Positions 1-7,135 of a DNA stretch of 16,907 bases are shown here, one piece after another. Within the stretch, counting starts at the first letter, position 1. Each line of letters starts with the position of its first letter. The DNA is from Clostridia bacterium (GTDB lineage: Bacteria > Bacillota > Clostridia > Oscillospirales > Butyricicoccaceae), in assembly GCA_017547995.1 (NCBI GenBank), contig JAFYNW010000036.1:1-16907 (forward strand), given 5' to 3'. The notes under the pieces are model-generated. The model was not told the DNA's origin, searched no databases, and saw nothing but the letters and a program-made list of their open reading frames with translations. Position numbers and translations under genes: made by a program.

Positions 1-464
1 AACATTCTCTCCTTGAGAGCAAGTCCTCCTTCACCATTCCAGAGTCTGTAGCTGACAAAAATGCCATTCTTCGCAAGCATATCACCTGCCTCAATGCATT
101 CATTAAAATATTTCTCATTATTATCAGTTTCAGCATGGAGCGAAATATTCACCTGACGCAACGACTTTGATGCAATAAGCATATCAAGCTTATTCTTGAG
201 AAGCGTACCATTTGTTGTGATATTGACTTTTATTCCATTTTCAGCACAGACGTCAAAAAAATCTGCAAGCAATGGATGAATAAGCGGCTCACCCTTTACG
301 TGAAGATGGAAATAATCTGTATAGTCCTTAACCTGCTCAACAATATGTCTGAACTCATCGAGAGTCATATTCTTGCCTTTGCGGGCAGATTCAGAACAAA
401 AAGAACAAGAGAGATTGCACATATTTGTGATTTCTACGTATATTTTTTTAAGTGGCTTTTTCAT
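1..464 (-). CDS. Radical SAM domain protein, N-terminal part (runs off the left edge)
   Basis: I read this gene from the minus strand: ATG at 464-462 with GGAG at 473-470 placed 5 nt upstream, then 154 complete codons open to the edge of the window. The protein begins MKKPLKKIYVEITNMCNLSC and carries the radical SAM iron-sulfur signature CxxxCxxC (C16, C20, C23). It also has the GEP motif after strand 2 (residues 58-60, HVKGEP) and ITTNGTLL (82-89), all in the usual order of a radical SAM TIM barrel. Known of the family: a [4Fe-4S] cluster and S-adenosylmethionine generate a 5'-deoxyadenosyl radical in the cytoplasm. The substrate cannot be told, because the C-terminal half, where a SPASM or other auxiliary cluster domain would sit, is missing. 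It lies 61 nt downstream of the zinc-ribbon gene, with a terminator-like hairpin between them. Confidence 0.9.
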   Translation of the reverse strand, partial: MKKPLKKIYVEITNMCNLSCSFCSESARKGKNMTLDEFRHIVEQVKDYTDYFHLHVKGEPLIHPLLADFFDVCAENGIKVNITTNGTLLKNKLDMLIASKSLRQVNISLHAETDNNEKYFNECIEAGDMLAKNGIFVSYRLWNGEGGLALKERM

Positions 465-482
465 ATAATCTCCAAAAAGCAA

Positions 483-509
483 AAAAGCCTTGCTGTGAGC
501 AAGGCTTTT
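483..509 (-). terminator. Intrinsic terminator or attenuator between the zinc-ribbon gene and the radical SAM gene
   Basis: The two arms at 483-494 and 498-509 are perfectly complementary over 12 bp (AAAAGCCTTGCT / AGCAAGGCTTTT) with a 3-nt loop. Read on the minus strand the hairpin ends in TTTTTTGCTTTTT, a good U-tract. It follows the zinc-ribbon stop codon (528-526) and ends only about 10 nt before the SD of the radical SAM gene. It may therefore act as a partial terminator controlling read-through into that gene. Confidence 0.75.
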
Positions 510-525
510 GACTAACTAATTTAAA

Positions 526-804
526 TTAGTTTTCTTCCTTCATCTTTGCAAAGCATTCGCTGCAGTATACAGGACGGTCAGACTTTGGTTCGAATGGAAC
601 CTTAGCTTCCTTACCGCATGCTGCGCATGTTGCTGTAAAGAATTCACGTGGAGCGCGAGCTGCGTTCTTGCGAGCGTCACGGCAAGCCTTACATCTCTGT
701 GGCTCATTCTGGAAACCGCGTTCTGCGTAGAATTCCTGTTCACCTGCTGTGAATACGAATTCAGCACCACATTCTTTGCAAATAAGTGTTTTGTCCTGGA
801 ACAT
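526..804 (-). CDS. Small protein with two zinc-ribbon motifs
   Basis: A 92-residue cytoplasmic protein with no signal or membrane segment. The first CxxC pair of motifs is C9/C12 with C38/C41, matching the probable zinc-ribbon domain found in many Clostridia (CKECGAEFVFTAGEQEFYAE, then QRCKACR). The second is C60/C63 with C81/C84, in the CxxCG...VPFEPKSDRPVYCSEC arrangement seen in CxxC-x17-CxxC zinc-binding domains. Both sites have all four cysteines, so each could bind one zinc. The family function is not established; nucleic-acid binding is only a guess. The ATG at 804-802 is preceded by AGAGAGGTA (819-811) as SD. It sits 63 nt downstream of the sigma-factor gene and may be cotranscribed with it. 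A terminator follows the stop codon. Confidence 0.88.
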   Translation of the reverse strand: MFQDKTLICKECGAEFVFTAGEQEFYAERGFQNEPQRCKACRDARKNAARAPREFFTATCAACGKEAKVPFEPKSDRPVYCSECFAKMKEEN

Positions 805-867
805 TTAAATTACCTCTCTCTTATAGCCCTTCAGGGTCTTTAATAATATACGAACAGGTTTATCCTG

Positions 868-1419
868 TTATCGTCTGGTCAAAAGACATTTCTCAGCCTT
901 TTTTCTTATGCGGACTATTGCGTTATCTACCGATTTCTTGCTTTTCTGCAATTGTTCGGCAATTTCTCCAGAGCTAAGCCCACAAAGATACAAATCTGCT
1001 ACTGAGGATTCAAACCGAGAGAGTGAATTGGCTAAAGCTTTTTCAATTTCTGCTGCGGACTCACGGTCCAGAAGCATAGCCTCAGGATCATGATCATCCA
1101 AAGTATTAGTATATTCTGTATGACTATCAAAGTCTGTAAAGACAAGATCCAATTTGCCGTTGCCACTGTTTGCATCACGGATAACATCAAATATTCTCCG
1201 CTTGATACACATAGCCGCAAACGCCTCAAAGTTCTGCGATCTTGACTTATCATATTTACGCATTGCCGTGATAAGCCCGATCATTCCCTCCTGGATAAGA
1301 TCCTCATAATCTCCGCCTTCAAGGTAATACTTTCTGGCAATTTTAGTGACCAGCTTAGCATACTTTTCAGCGAAAAGGTTCTCATTTATAGACAAATCAT
1401 TATATAACTTATTGTTCAT
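868..1419 (-). CDS. Sigma-70 family RNA polymerase sigma factor, SigH-like
   Basis: A 183-residue protein with the layout of a short sigma factor. Region 2 spans roughly residues 15-85, with the core-binding stretch YYLEGGDYEDLIQEGMIGLI at 31-50 and the FEAFAAMCIKRRIFDVIR -10-recognition part at 64-81. A linker follows, then region 4 at about 120-180 with a helix-turn-helix (LYLCGLSSGEIAEQLQKSKK, 143-162, then VDNAIVRIRKKAEK). These match the Bacillus SigH sequence pattern (YFLIGADREDIVQEGMIGL and KSIDNALQRVKRKLEK) well, but Clostridia often have several such paralogues and the gene is not in the classical sigH neighbourhood. I therefore give no symbol. Its regulon cannot be read from the window. 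ATG 1419-1417 has a weak SD (GGTGA). It has its own promoter upstream and is followed by the zinc-ribbon gene. Confidence 0.88.
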   Translation of the reverse strand: MNNKLYNDLSINENLFAEKYAKLVTKIARKYYLEGGDYEDLIQEGMIGLITAMRKYDKSRSQNFEAFAAMCIKRRIFDVIRDANSGNGKLDLVFTDFDSHTEYTNTLDDHDPEAMLLDRESAAEIEKALANSLSRFESSVADLYLCGLSSGEIAEQLQKSKKSVDNAIVRIRKKAEKCLLTRR

Positions 1420-1461
1420 AATTCACCAATAATACCAAGATAAACAATCAAGCACAGTAAC

Positions 1462-1490
1462 ATTAAACCATATTTGTTGCTATTTGTCAA
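1462..1490 (-). promoter_or_regulatory. Sigma-A type promoter of the sigma-factor gene
   Basis: On the minus strand the -35 box TTGACA (1490-1485) is a perfect match. It is followed by a 17-nt spacer and the -10 box TTTAAT (1467-1462). A TG one base upstream of the -10 makes it an extended -10. It lies about 43 nt upstream of the start codon and downstream of glmS, so the sigma factor can be expressed independently of glmS. I see no clear terminator hairpin behind glmS. Confidence 0.75.
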
Positions 1491-1525
1491 TACTTAATGC
1501 GCTATTTTTGAAGAAATTGTAAACT

Positions 1526-3352
1526 TTATTCAACTGTTACCGACTTGGCAAGATTTCTAGGCATATCAATATCGCAGCCTCTGTAAACACCGATATAGTA
1601 TGCAAGGAACTGCATTGGAACGATGGACAAGGATGCAGAAAGCTCTGCGATTGTCTTTGGAATCTTGATAACGTGGTCACAGATTTCTGGGTCTGCATTT
1701 ACGTTCTTATTTGTAACGAGGATAACGTTAGCACCTCTTGCCTTCACGGACTTGATGTTGGAAAGAGTCTTTTCGTATACGTCATCATCATTTGCAAGAG
1801 CAACTACCAGTGTACCATCTTCGATGAGGGAGATTGTACCGTGCTTGAGTTCGCCTGCTGCGTATGCTTCACTGTGTACGTAGGAAATTTCCTTAAGCTT
1901 AAGGGATGCTTCCTGTGCAGCAGCATAATCGATACCGCGGCCGATGAAGAATGTGCTGGAGCGATTGGAATAGATAGATGCAAGATACTGAACCTGTTCC
2001 TTTGTCTTGATAACTTCATCGATAAGATCAGGAAGGTCGAGGATTTCCTTACAATAGCCCATAGCAACTTCTTCTGTGAGAAGATTCTTCGCCATAGCAG
2101 CGTAGATAGCTACGAGATACATAGCGGAAAGCTGAGCAGAGTACGCCTTTGTTGTAGCAACTGCAATTTCAGGACCTGCCCATGTGTAAAGCACGCTGTC
2201 TGCTTCACGAGCTGCAGAAGAACCAACAACGTTTACAATAGCAAGAGTCTTTGCGCCTCTCTTCTTTGCTTCACGCATAGCCGCAAGTGTATCTGCTGTT
2301 TCACCGGACTGGCTGACAACGATGCAGAGGTCGTTTTCATCAATGATTGGGTCGTTATATCTGAATTCAGAAGCTACGTTTGCAAGACATGGAATTCTTG
2401 CGATTTTTTCGATAATATGCTTACCTACAAGACCTGCATAAAGAGCAGAGCCACAAGCCACGATGTGAATGTTTCTGATATTCTTGAACATTTCAGGTGT
2501 GAGCTTTGTTTCAGTCATATTAGGAAGAAGCTTGGAAATTCGTGGAGAAAGTGTATCTCTGACAGCCTTAGCCTGTTCACAGATTTCCTTCATCATAAAG
2601 TGCTCGTATCCGCCCTTTTCAGCAGCAGAAATATCCCAGTCAACAACGTGAACTTCCTTGGAAACCTTGTCACCAAGGGCATTGTAAACGTCTACACCAT
2701 TACATGTAACTCTTGCTGTTTCATTGTCATTGAGGATGATATAATTCTTTGTTGTGCCGATGATAGCAGGAATATCGGAGCCAAGAACGTTTTCACCTTC
2801 ACCGATACCGATGATAAGTGGGTTATCCTTTCTTGTACATACGATTTCATTTGGAGCATCAGCTGTCACAACGCCGATAGCATAAGAGCCGCGGAGCTGC
2901 TTGATAGTATCCTGAAGTGCTTCGAGAGCGTTGCCCTTATAGTTGAGTTCAAAAAGATGAGCAACAACTTCTGTGTCCGTCTGGCTGACAAATTCAAAGC
3001 CCTTTGCTTCGAGCATTTCACGAAGTTCAAGGAAGTTTTCAATGATACCATTATGTACGATAGCAATTCTGCCGTTCTTACTGATATGAGGATGGGAGTT
3101 TACGTCGGATGGCGCACCGTGTGTTGCCCATCTTGTATGACCGATTGCACAGTTTGTATCAATCTTGCCATAGTTCTGGATCTTCGCATCGAGATCCTTG
3201 ATTCTGCCCTTAGTCTTGATGACCTTAAGCGCTTCGTTTTCGATAACTGCAATACCAGCGGAATCGTATCCTCTGTATTCCAGCTTATAAAGACCGGAAA
3301 GAATTACAGGAACTGCATTATTCTTCCCGACATAGCCTACAATACCACACAT
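1526..3352 (-). CDS. glmS: Glutamine--fructose-6-phosphate aminotransferase (isomerizing), GlmS
   Basis: GlmS makes glucosamine-6-phosphate from fructose-6-phosphate and glutamine, the first committed step to UDP-GlcNAc for peptidoglycan, in the cytoplasm. The 608 residues match the normal family length (609 in E. coli). The start is MCGIVGYVG, so Cys2 becomes the N-terminal nucleophile of the class II glutaminase. GHTRWATHG (71-79) and HNGII (100-104) belong to the glutaminase domain. Two SIS sugar-isomerase domains follow, with the CGSALYAG and SQSGETADT loops in the first and the AYAAGELKHG segment in the second. The tail LAKSVTVE places the Schiff-base lysine at K603. ATG 3352-3350 has AAGGAG at 3367-3362. 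Expression should be feedback-controlled by the glmS ribozyme in its leader; glmM lies upstream on the same strand. Confidence 0.98.
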   Translation of the reverse strand: MCGIVGYVGKNNAVPVILSGLYKLEYRGYDSAGIAVIENEALKVIKTKGRIKDLDAKIQNYGKIDTNCAIGHTRWATHGAPSDVNSHPHISKNGRIAIVHNGIIENFLELREMLEAKGFEFVSQTDTEVVAHLFELNYKGNALEALQDTIKQLRGSYAIGVVTADAPNEIVCTRKDNPLIIGIGEGENVLGSDIPAIIGTTKNYIILNDNETARVTCNGVDVYNALGDKVSKEVHVVDWDISAAEKGGYEHFMMKEICEQAKAVRDTLSPRISKLLPNMTETKLTPEMFKNIRNIHIVACGSALYAGLVGKHIIEKIARIPCLANVASEFRYNDPIIDENDLCIVVSQSGETADTLAAMREAKKRGAKTLAIVNVVGSSAAREADSVLYTWAGPEIAVATTKAYSAQLSAMYLVAIYAAMAKNLLTEEVAMGYCKEILDLPDLIDEVIKTKEQVQYLASIYSNRSSTFFIGRGIDYAAAQEASLKLKEISYVHSEAYAAGELKHGTISLIEDGTLVVALANDDDVYEKTLSNIKSVKARGANVILVTNKNVNADPEICDHVIKIPKTIAELSASLSIVPMQFLAYYIGVYRGCDIDMPRNLAKSVTVE

Positions 3353-3385
3353 ATATTATTTCTCCTTAAAATCTATATTTATAAT

Positions 3386-3544
3386 ACCGAAATATACATT
3401 TTGTCGATACGGTCACCCGTAAGTTTTGTATGTATATTCATTTTGCTCTTCGGTAAAAGCAGAAGGCATCCGCCGAATCTTTCGATTTTAGAGCTTATAG
3501 CTCAACCTTCTTCCTCGTCAACTGCATTATGCAGTCCCGGCGCT
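3386..3544 (-). ncRNA. glmS ribozyme (GlcN6P-activated self-cleaving riboswitch) in the glmS leader
   Basis: The minus strand carries the diagnostic core blocks of the glmS ribozyme in order. AGCGCC at 3544-3539 holds the expected cleavage between A3544 and G3543. A P1-like hairpin ACTGCA/TGCAGT follows (3535-3521), then TGACGAGG (3520-3513), an AGAAGG/CCTTCT P2 pairing, ATCGAAAGATTCGGCGGATGCC, and a long P3-P4 region. That last part pairs ACCGAA (3454-3449) with TTCGGT (3391-3386) and AATATACAT with ATGTATATT, and ends in a TACGG-GTGA-CCGTA hairpin (3421-3408) with a GNRA loop. It lies about 19 nt upstream of the glmS SD. Known of the class: GlcN6P is the cofactor of cleavage and the cut mRNA is degraded. 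Odd here: an extra GAGCT/AGCTC hairpin interrupts the usually compact GGUUUAUCGA stretch. Confidence 0.95.
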
Positions 3545-3555
3545 TTATCAAACAT
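3502..3555 (-). other. Possible 17-codon leader ORF overlapping the glmS ribozyme core
   Basis: ATG at 3555-3553 opens a short reading frame (MFDKAPGLHNAVDEEEG, stop TGA at 3504-3502). It runs through the cleavage site, the P1-like hairpin and the conserved GACGAGG block. A purine-rich AAAGGAGGAAGGAA at 3579-3566 lies upstream, with AAGGAA 10 nt and AGGAGG 16 nt before the ATG. The peptide resembles nothing I know, and the base order is also dictated by the ribozyme. Translation is therefore only a possibility. Confidence 0.25.
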
Positions 3556-3590
3556 TTTTTAACCGTTCCTTCCTCCTTTCAATTTTCCGT

Positions 3591-3615
3591 AAAAGCCCCC
3601 AATATGGGGGCTTTT
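3591..3615 (-). terminator. Hairpin just after glmM, probable (weak) intrinsic terminator
   Basis: Ten perfectly paired bases (AAAAGCCCCC at 3591-3600 with GGGGGCTTTT at 3606-3615) enclose a 5-nt loop, 6 nt past the glmM stop codon. On the minus strand the hairpin is followed by only four T's and then ACGG, so termination may be incomplete. I see no convincing promoter between it and the glmS ribozyme, which suggests that glmS depends at least partly on read-through. Confidence 0.7.
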
Positions 3616-3621
3616 ATATAA

Positions 3622-4959
3622 TTAAATGGATTTACGAACTGCTTCTGCTGCCTTTTCAGCAAACATTTTTACCTTTTCAAGGTCGTTACCTTCGACCATA
3701 ACACGAACCTTTGCTTCTGTGCCGGATGGTCTGATAAGAACTCTGCCCTTATCCTGGAATACCTCTTCAATTTCCTTTGCAACCTCAAGAACTGCAGGAA
3801 GCTGAGCAACCGTCTTCTTGATATCGTTTGGAACGTTTACGTTGATCATAATCTGAGGATAAATCTGGATACTGTCTGTCATAGCAGATGGCTTTGCATT
3901 CATAGAAGAAAGCATTTCAAGCACCTTCACTGCAGTAAGCTGACCATCACCTGTTGTAGCAAAGTCAGAAACAATCATGTGACCGGACTGTTCGCCGCCG
4001 ATATTATAACCCTTCTTAATCATTTCTTCGAGAACGTAACGGTCGCCAACCTTAGTTGTCAATATATCTATTCCATTTTCCTTCAAAAATACGTGAAGGC
4101 CAAGATTTGACATAACTGTTGCAACTACGCCGCCCTTGAGTACGCCCTGCTCCTTCATATACTTTGCAAGTGTACCCATAATGATGTCGCCATCGATAAT
4201 ATTGCCATTTTCATCAACCATAAGACATCTGTCAGCATCGCCATCGAATGCGATACCAATATCGTAACCGCCTTCCTTAACCATCACAGCGAGCTTGTCG
4301 ATATGTGTGGAGCCGCAGTTTTCATTGATGTTCACACCGTCAGGTGTGTTATGGATGAGTGTGCAGTCAACGCCAAGCTTACCGAAAATAAGCTGAGCTG
4401 TCTTGCTTGATGCACCGTTAGCACAGTCGATAATAGCCTTGATGCCCTTGACTTCACCCTTTACGGAAGAAAGAATGTGCTGAGCATATTCTTCTGCGCC
4501 TTCGTGTTCAAAGTTTGTTGTGATACCGATATCACCGCCTGTCTTTACGTTTGCAGGTGGATTATCGATTAGCTCTTCAATAAGATTTTCTGTTTCGTCA
4601 GAAAGCTTGAAGCCGTTGCCGCCGAAAATCTTGATGCCATTATGCTCGTATGGATTATGGGATGCAGAAATAACAACACCAGCCTGAGCATTATGCTTTA
4701 CTGTAAGATATGCAATAGCAGGTGTTGGAAGAACGCCAAGGAAATATACGTCAGCGCCCGCAGCACAAATACCTGCAGCAAGAGCGCATTCGAGCATATT
4801 ACCGGAGATTCTTGTATCTCTGCCGATGAAAACCTTACATCTGCCCTCTGTATTACCAAGAAGCGCAGTAGCCATTGCAAGACCTGTTCTGTATGCGAGA
4901 TCAGGTGTGAGTTCTGCATTAGCAACGCCTCTGATACCATCTGTACCAAAATATTTCAT
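3622..4959 (-). CDS. glmM: Phosphoglucosamine mutase GlmM
   Basis: GlmM converts glucosamine-6-phosphate into glucosamine-1-phosphate, the step after GlmS on the way to UDP-GlcNAc. The 445-residue length is normal. It starts MKYFGTDGIRG, as the family does. The catalytic phosphoserine is S100 in ISASHNP, the magnesium loop DGDADR is at 239-244, the sugar-binding GGEQSGH is at 321-327, and the C-terminal phosphate-binding RPSGTE is at 410-415. All four alpha-D-phosphohexomutase signatures are therefore intact. The ATG (4959-4957) is 9 nt from the ruvB stop; the sequence TAGGAGTAAATTATG places the SD AGGAG across the ruvB stop codon, indicating translational coupling. It is the last gene before the hairpin and glmS ribozyme, so the two amino-sugar genes are adjacent but separately tuned. 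Confidence 0.98.
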   Translation of the reverse strand: MKYFGTDGIRGVANAELTPDLAYRTGLAMATALLGNTEGRCKVFIGRDTRISGNMLECALAAGICAAGADVYFLGVLPTPAIAYLTVKHNAQAGVVISASHNPYEHNGIKIFGGNGFKLSDETENLIEELIDNPPANVKTGGDIGITTNFEHEGAEEYAQHILSSVKGEVKGIKAIIDCANGASSKTAQLIFGKLGVDCTLIHNTPDGVNINENCGSTHIDKLAVMVKEGGYDIGIAFDGDADRCLMVDENGNIIDGDIIMGTLAKYMKEQGVLKGGVVATVMSNLGLHVFLKENGIDILTTKVGDRYVLEEMIKKGYNIGGEQSGHMIVSDFATTGDGQLTAVKVLEMLSSMNAKPSAMTDSIQIYPQIMINVNVPNDIKKTVAQLPAVLEVAKEIEEVFQDKGRVLIRPSGTEAKVRVMVEGNDLEKVKMFAEKAAEAVRKSI

Positions 4960-4968
4960 AATTTACTC

Positions 4969-6012
4969 CTATTTATCTAATGTAAGCTGACCCTGGTATG
5001 GGATACCCAGATGATCGTATGCCCTCATTGTCGCACATCTTCCGCGAGGTGTACGGTTGAGGAAGCCAATCTGCATAAGATATGGCTCATATACGTCTTC
5101 GAGAGTAATACTTTCCTCGCCTATTGTTGCAGCGAGAGTATCAAGTCCCACAGGACCGCCATTGAAGTTCATAATAATGCTTTCGAGCATTCGTCTGTCA
5201 ACGCCGTCAAGACCGAGCTCATCGATTTCCATAGCGCTGAGCGCCATTTTCGCAATAGCCTTTGTAATAACGCCGTTACCTCTTACCTGAGCGAAATCTC
5301 GTGTGCGCTTAAGCAAACGGTTTGTGATACGAGGTGTACCACGGCTTCTTCTTGCAATTTCTTCCGCACCTTCATCTTCGATTTCAATACCGAGAATATT
5401 TGCGCTTCGTGTTACGATTTTTGCAAGCTCTTCATTGGTGTACATTTCAAGCTTTGCAATAACACCAAATCTGTCTCTGAGGGGAGCTGAAAGCTGACCT
5501 GCTCTTGTTGTTGCTCCGACAAGTGTAAACTTCGGGAGCGTATATCTTATTGATCTTGCAGCAGGACCCTTGCCGATGATGATATCGATAGCAAAGTCTT
5601 CCATCGCAGGATACAATACTTCTTCTACGTTTCTGTTGAGACGATGGATTTCATCTATGAACAACACGTCGTTTTCTTCGAGATTTGTAAGAAGTGCCGC
5701 AAGGTCACCTGCTTTTTCAATCGCAGGGCCGGACGTGATGCGGATGTTTACACCCATTTCACTGGCAATGATCGAAGAAAGTGTTGTTTTACCTAAGCCC
5801 GGAGGGCCATAAAGAAGAACGTGGTCGAGCGGCTCGTTTCTCATTTTCGCCGCATCTATATAAACCGAAAGATTATCCTTCGCTTTTTCCTGACCGACGT
5901 ACTCGCTGAGAGTTTTCGGTCTTAAAACGTTTTCGTTGTCGTCTTCTGTTGTGAGATGCTTGCTGATTATTCTGTCATCCTGCTGTTCCTGTGTCTGAAA
6001 TTCGATTGCCAA
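4969..6012 (-). CDS. ruvB: Holliday junction branch migration ATPase RuvB
   Basis: RuvB is the hexameric AAA+ motor that, with RuvA, drives branch migration of Holliday junctions. The 347-residue protein has Walker A GPPGLGKTT (69-77), Walker B DEIH (120-123), sensor 1 GATTRAG (166-172), the arginine-finger segment APLRDRFG (about 176-183), and a sensor 2 region RGTPRI before the C-terminal winged helix. The start is TTG at 6012-6010: GAGGTG lies 7 nt upstream and no in-frame ATG occurs before residue 57, well inside conserved sequence, so the non-ATG start is well supported. The ruvA stop is 15 nt upstream and glmM follows after 9 nt. The N-terminal 25 residues are rich in Q, D and E, as is common for this poorly conserved tail. 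Confidence 0.98.
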   Translation of the reverse strand: MAIEFQTQEQQDDRIISKHLTTEDDNENVLRPKTLSEYVGQEKAKDNLSVYIDAAKMRNEPLDHVLLYGPPGLGKTTLSSIIASEMGVNIRITSGPAIEKAGDLAALLTNLEENDVLFIDEIHRLNRNVEEVLYPAMEDFAIDIIIGKGPAARSIRYTLPKFTLVGATTRAGQLSAPLRDRFGVIAKLEMYTNEELAKIVTRSANILGIEIEDEGAEEIARRSRGTPRITNRLLKRTRDFAQVRGNGVITKAIAKMALSAMEIDELGLDGVDRRMLESIIMNFNGGPVGLDTLAATIGEESITLEDVYEPYLMQIGFLNRTPRGRCATMRAYDHLGIPYQGQLTLDK

Positions 6013-6027
6013 GATGCGTCACCTCAC

Positions 6028-6630
6028 TTACATAAGTTTTTTAAGTGCAATTCTGATAATGTCTTCTGTGTCACGACCGTCAAGCTGCTCACCATCAAGC
6101 ACCTGCATAATAACCGCACGCTGATAGCCAAGCACTTCAAGAGCCGCAAGAGCATCTTCAAGGTCGCTGACAGGCATAGCAATCTTAGAAGCAGGAATGC
6201 CCTTTGCACCACCTGTGAACGTGCTCTGACTCTTGGCAATTTTATCGCGAAGCTCAAGAATAATTCGCTGCGCAATTTTCTTGCCGACGCCACTTGCCTG
6301 AGTGATTACCTTTTCCTCGCCTGTGATAATAGCCAGAGAAAGCTGGCTTGGTGATGCAACCGAAAGAATTGAAACCGCAGCCTTTACACCAACACCGGAA
6401 ATAGAAATAAGCTGTTTGAAAAAGCCAAGTTCTTCCTGAGTTGAAAAGCCGTAAATTTCAAAAACATCTTCCTTGACGTTCATATACGTATATAATTTTA
6501 CATTGCTTCCTCTTTTGACAGAAGCCGAGGTGTTAAGCGAAGTATTAACGGCATATCCTACGCCATTGACGTCGATGACCACAAGATTAGGCTCAACAAT
6601 CTCCGCTTTGCCGCTGATGTAATAAAACAT
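6028..6630 (-). CDS. ruvA: Holliday junction branch migration protein RuvA
   Basis: RuvA forms tetramers that hold the four-way junction and load RuvB. The 200-residue protein shows the three expected parts: an OB-fold N-terminal domain (MFYYISGKAEIVEPNLVVID onward, to about residue 63), two helix-hairpin-helix DNA-binding motifs (SISGVGVKAA around 76-85 and ASGVGKKIAQRI at 112-123), and a small C-terminal RuvB-contacting domain (about 153-200) ending IIRIALKKLM. ATG 6630-6628 follows the ruvC stop in the string TAGGTGATTTATG, so the SD AGGTGA overlaps that stop and coupling is likely. ruvB starts 15 nt after its stop. Confidence 0.98.
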   Translation of the reverse strand: MFYYISGKAEIVEPNLVVIDVNGVGYAVNTSLNTSASVKRGSNVKLYTYMNVKEDVFEIYGFSTQEELGFFKQLISISGVGVKAAVSILSVASPSQLSLAIITGEEKVITQASGVGKKIAQRIILELRDKIAKSQSTFTGGAKGIPASKIAMPVSDLEDALAALEVLGYQRAVIMQVLDGEQLDGRDTEDIIRIALKKLM

Positions 6631-6637
6631 AAATCAC

Positions 6638-7135
6638 CTATATAAAATTACCGAGTTTATTATTGTTTTTTCTCGAATGAGCATGGCATATAGCAAGCGC
6701 CAATGCGTCGGCCGCATCGTCGGGTCTTGGAATCTGCGCCAGCTTGAGAATAGCTCTCGTCATCTCCATAACCTGTCTTTTTTCCGCTCTGCCATACCCA
6801 ACCACCGCCTGTTTTACCTGCAGTGGAGTATATTCAAAAGGTATTTTGCCGTGACTTGCGCAACACTGCAGCAAAACACCTCTCGCCTGACCTACCTGAA
6901 TAGCTGTTTTCTGATTTGTATTGAAGAACAATTCTTCAATTGCGATTTCATCAGGCTGAAACTGATTGATAAGCTGACTGAGATCACTGTGTATCTCGCA
7001 CAGTCTTATCGAAATATCTATGCCCGGTCTGGTAATGATAGCACCATATCCCACAAGAGAAAAACGTTTGCCATCCCAGTCCAGTATTCCATATCCCACG
7101 GTAGCATAACCGGGGTCTATACCTAAAATTCTCAC
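6638..7135 (-). CDS. ruvC: Crossover junction endodeoxyribonuclease RuvC
   Basis: RuvC cuts Holliday junctions symmetrically after RuvAB branch migration. The 165-residue protein has the RNase H-like catalytic residues in the expected places: D7 in GIDPG, E67 in AIEELFF, and D140/D143 in DDAADALALAICHAH. The start is GTG at 7135-7133, placed exactly after the TAA of the upstream PLP-enzyme gene with no intergenic base. MRILGIDPG is the normal family N-terminus, which settles the start although the SD is poor (AAGAGCAG). Poor SD and zero spacing suggest translation by coupling. The order ruvC-ruvA-ruvB is the usual one in Bacillota. Confidence 0.97.
   Translation of the reverse strand: MRILGIDPGYATVGYGILDWDGKRFSLVGYGAIITRPGIDISIRLCEIHSDLSQLINQFQPDEIAIEELFFNTNQKTAIQVGQARGVLLQCCASHGKIPFEYTPLQVKQAVVGYGRAEKRQVMEMTRAILKLAQIPRPDDAADALALAICHAHSRKNNNKLGNFI

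Noticed and set aside
515..530. Perfect 16-bp palindrome ACTAATTTAAATTAGT at the zinc-ribbon stop codon
   Set aside because: It could be an operator, but it lies at the 3' end of a gene next to a terminator. An AT-rich palindrome with no loop is weak evidence.
853..869. Small inverted repeat AACAGG/CCTGTT right after the sigma-factor gene
   Set aside because: Only 6 bp with no following U-tract on the minus strand, so it is not convincing as a terminator.
1673..3562. A 629-codon open frame on the plus strand opposite glmS
   Set aside because: It is exactly in phase with glmS and results from near absence of TTA, CTA and TCA codons in that gene. Its product is Cys-rich, of no recognisable family, and has no SD.
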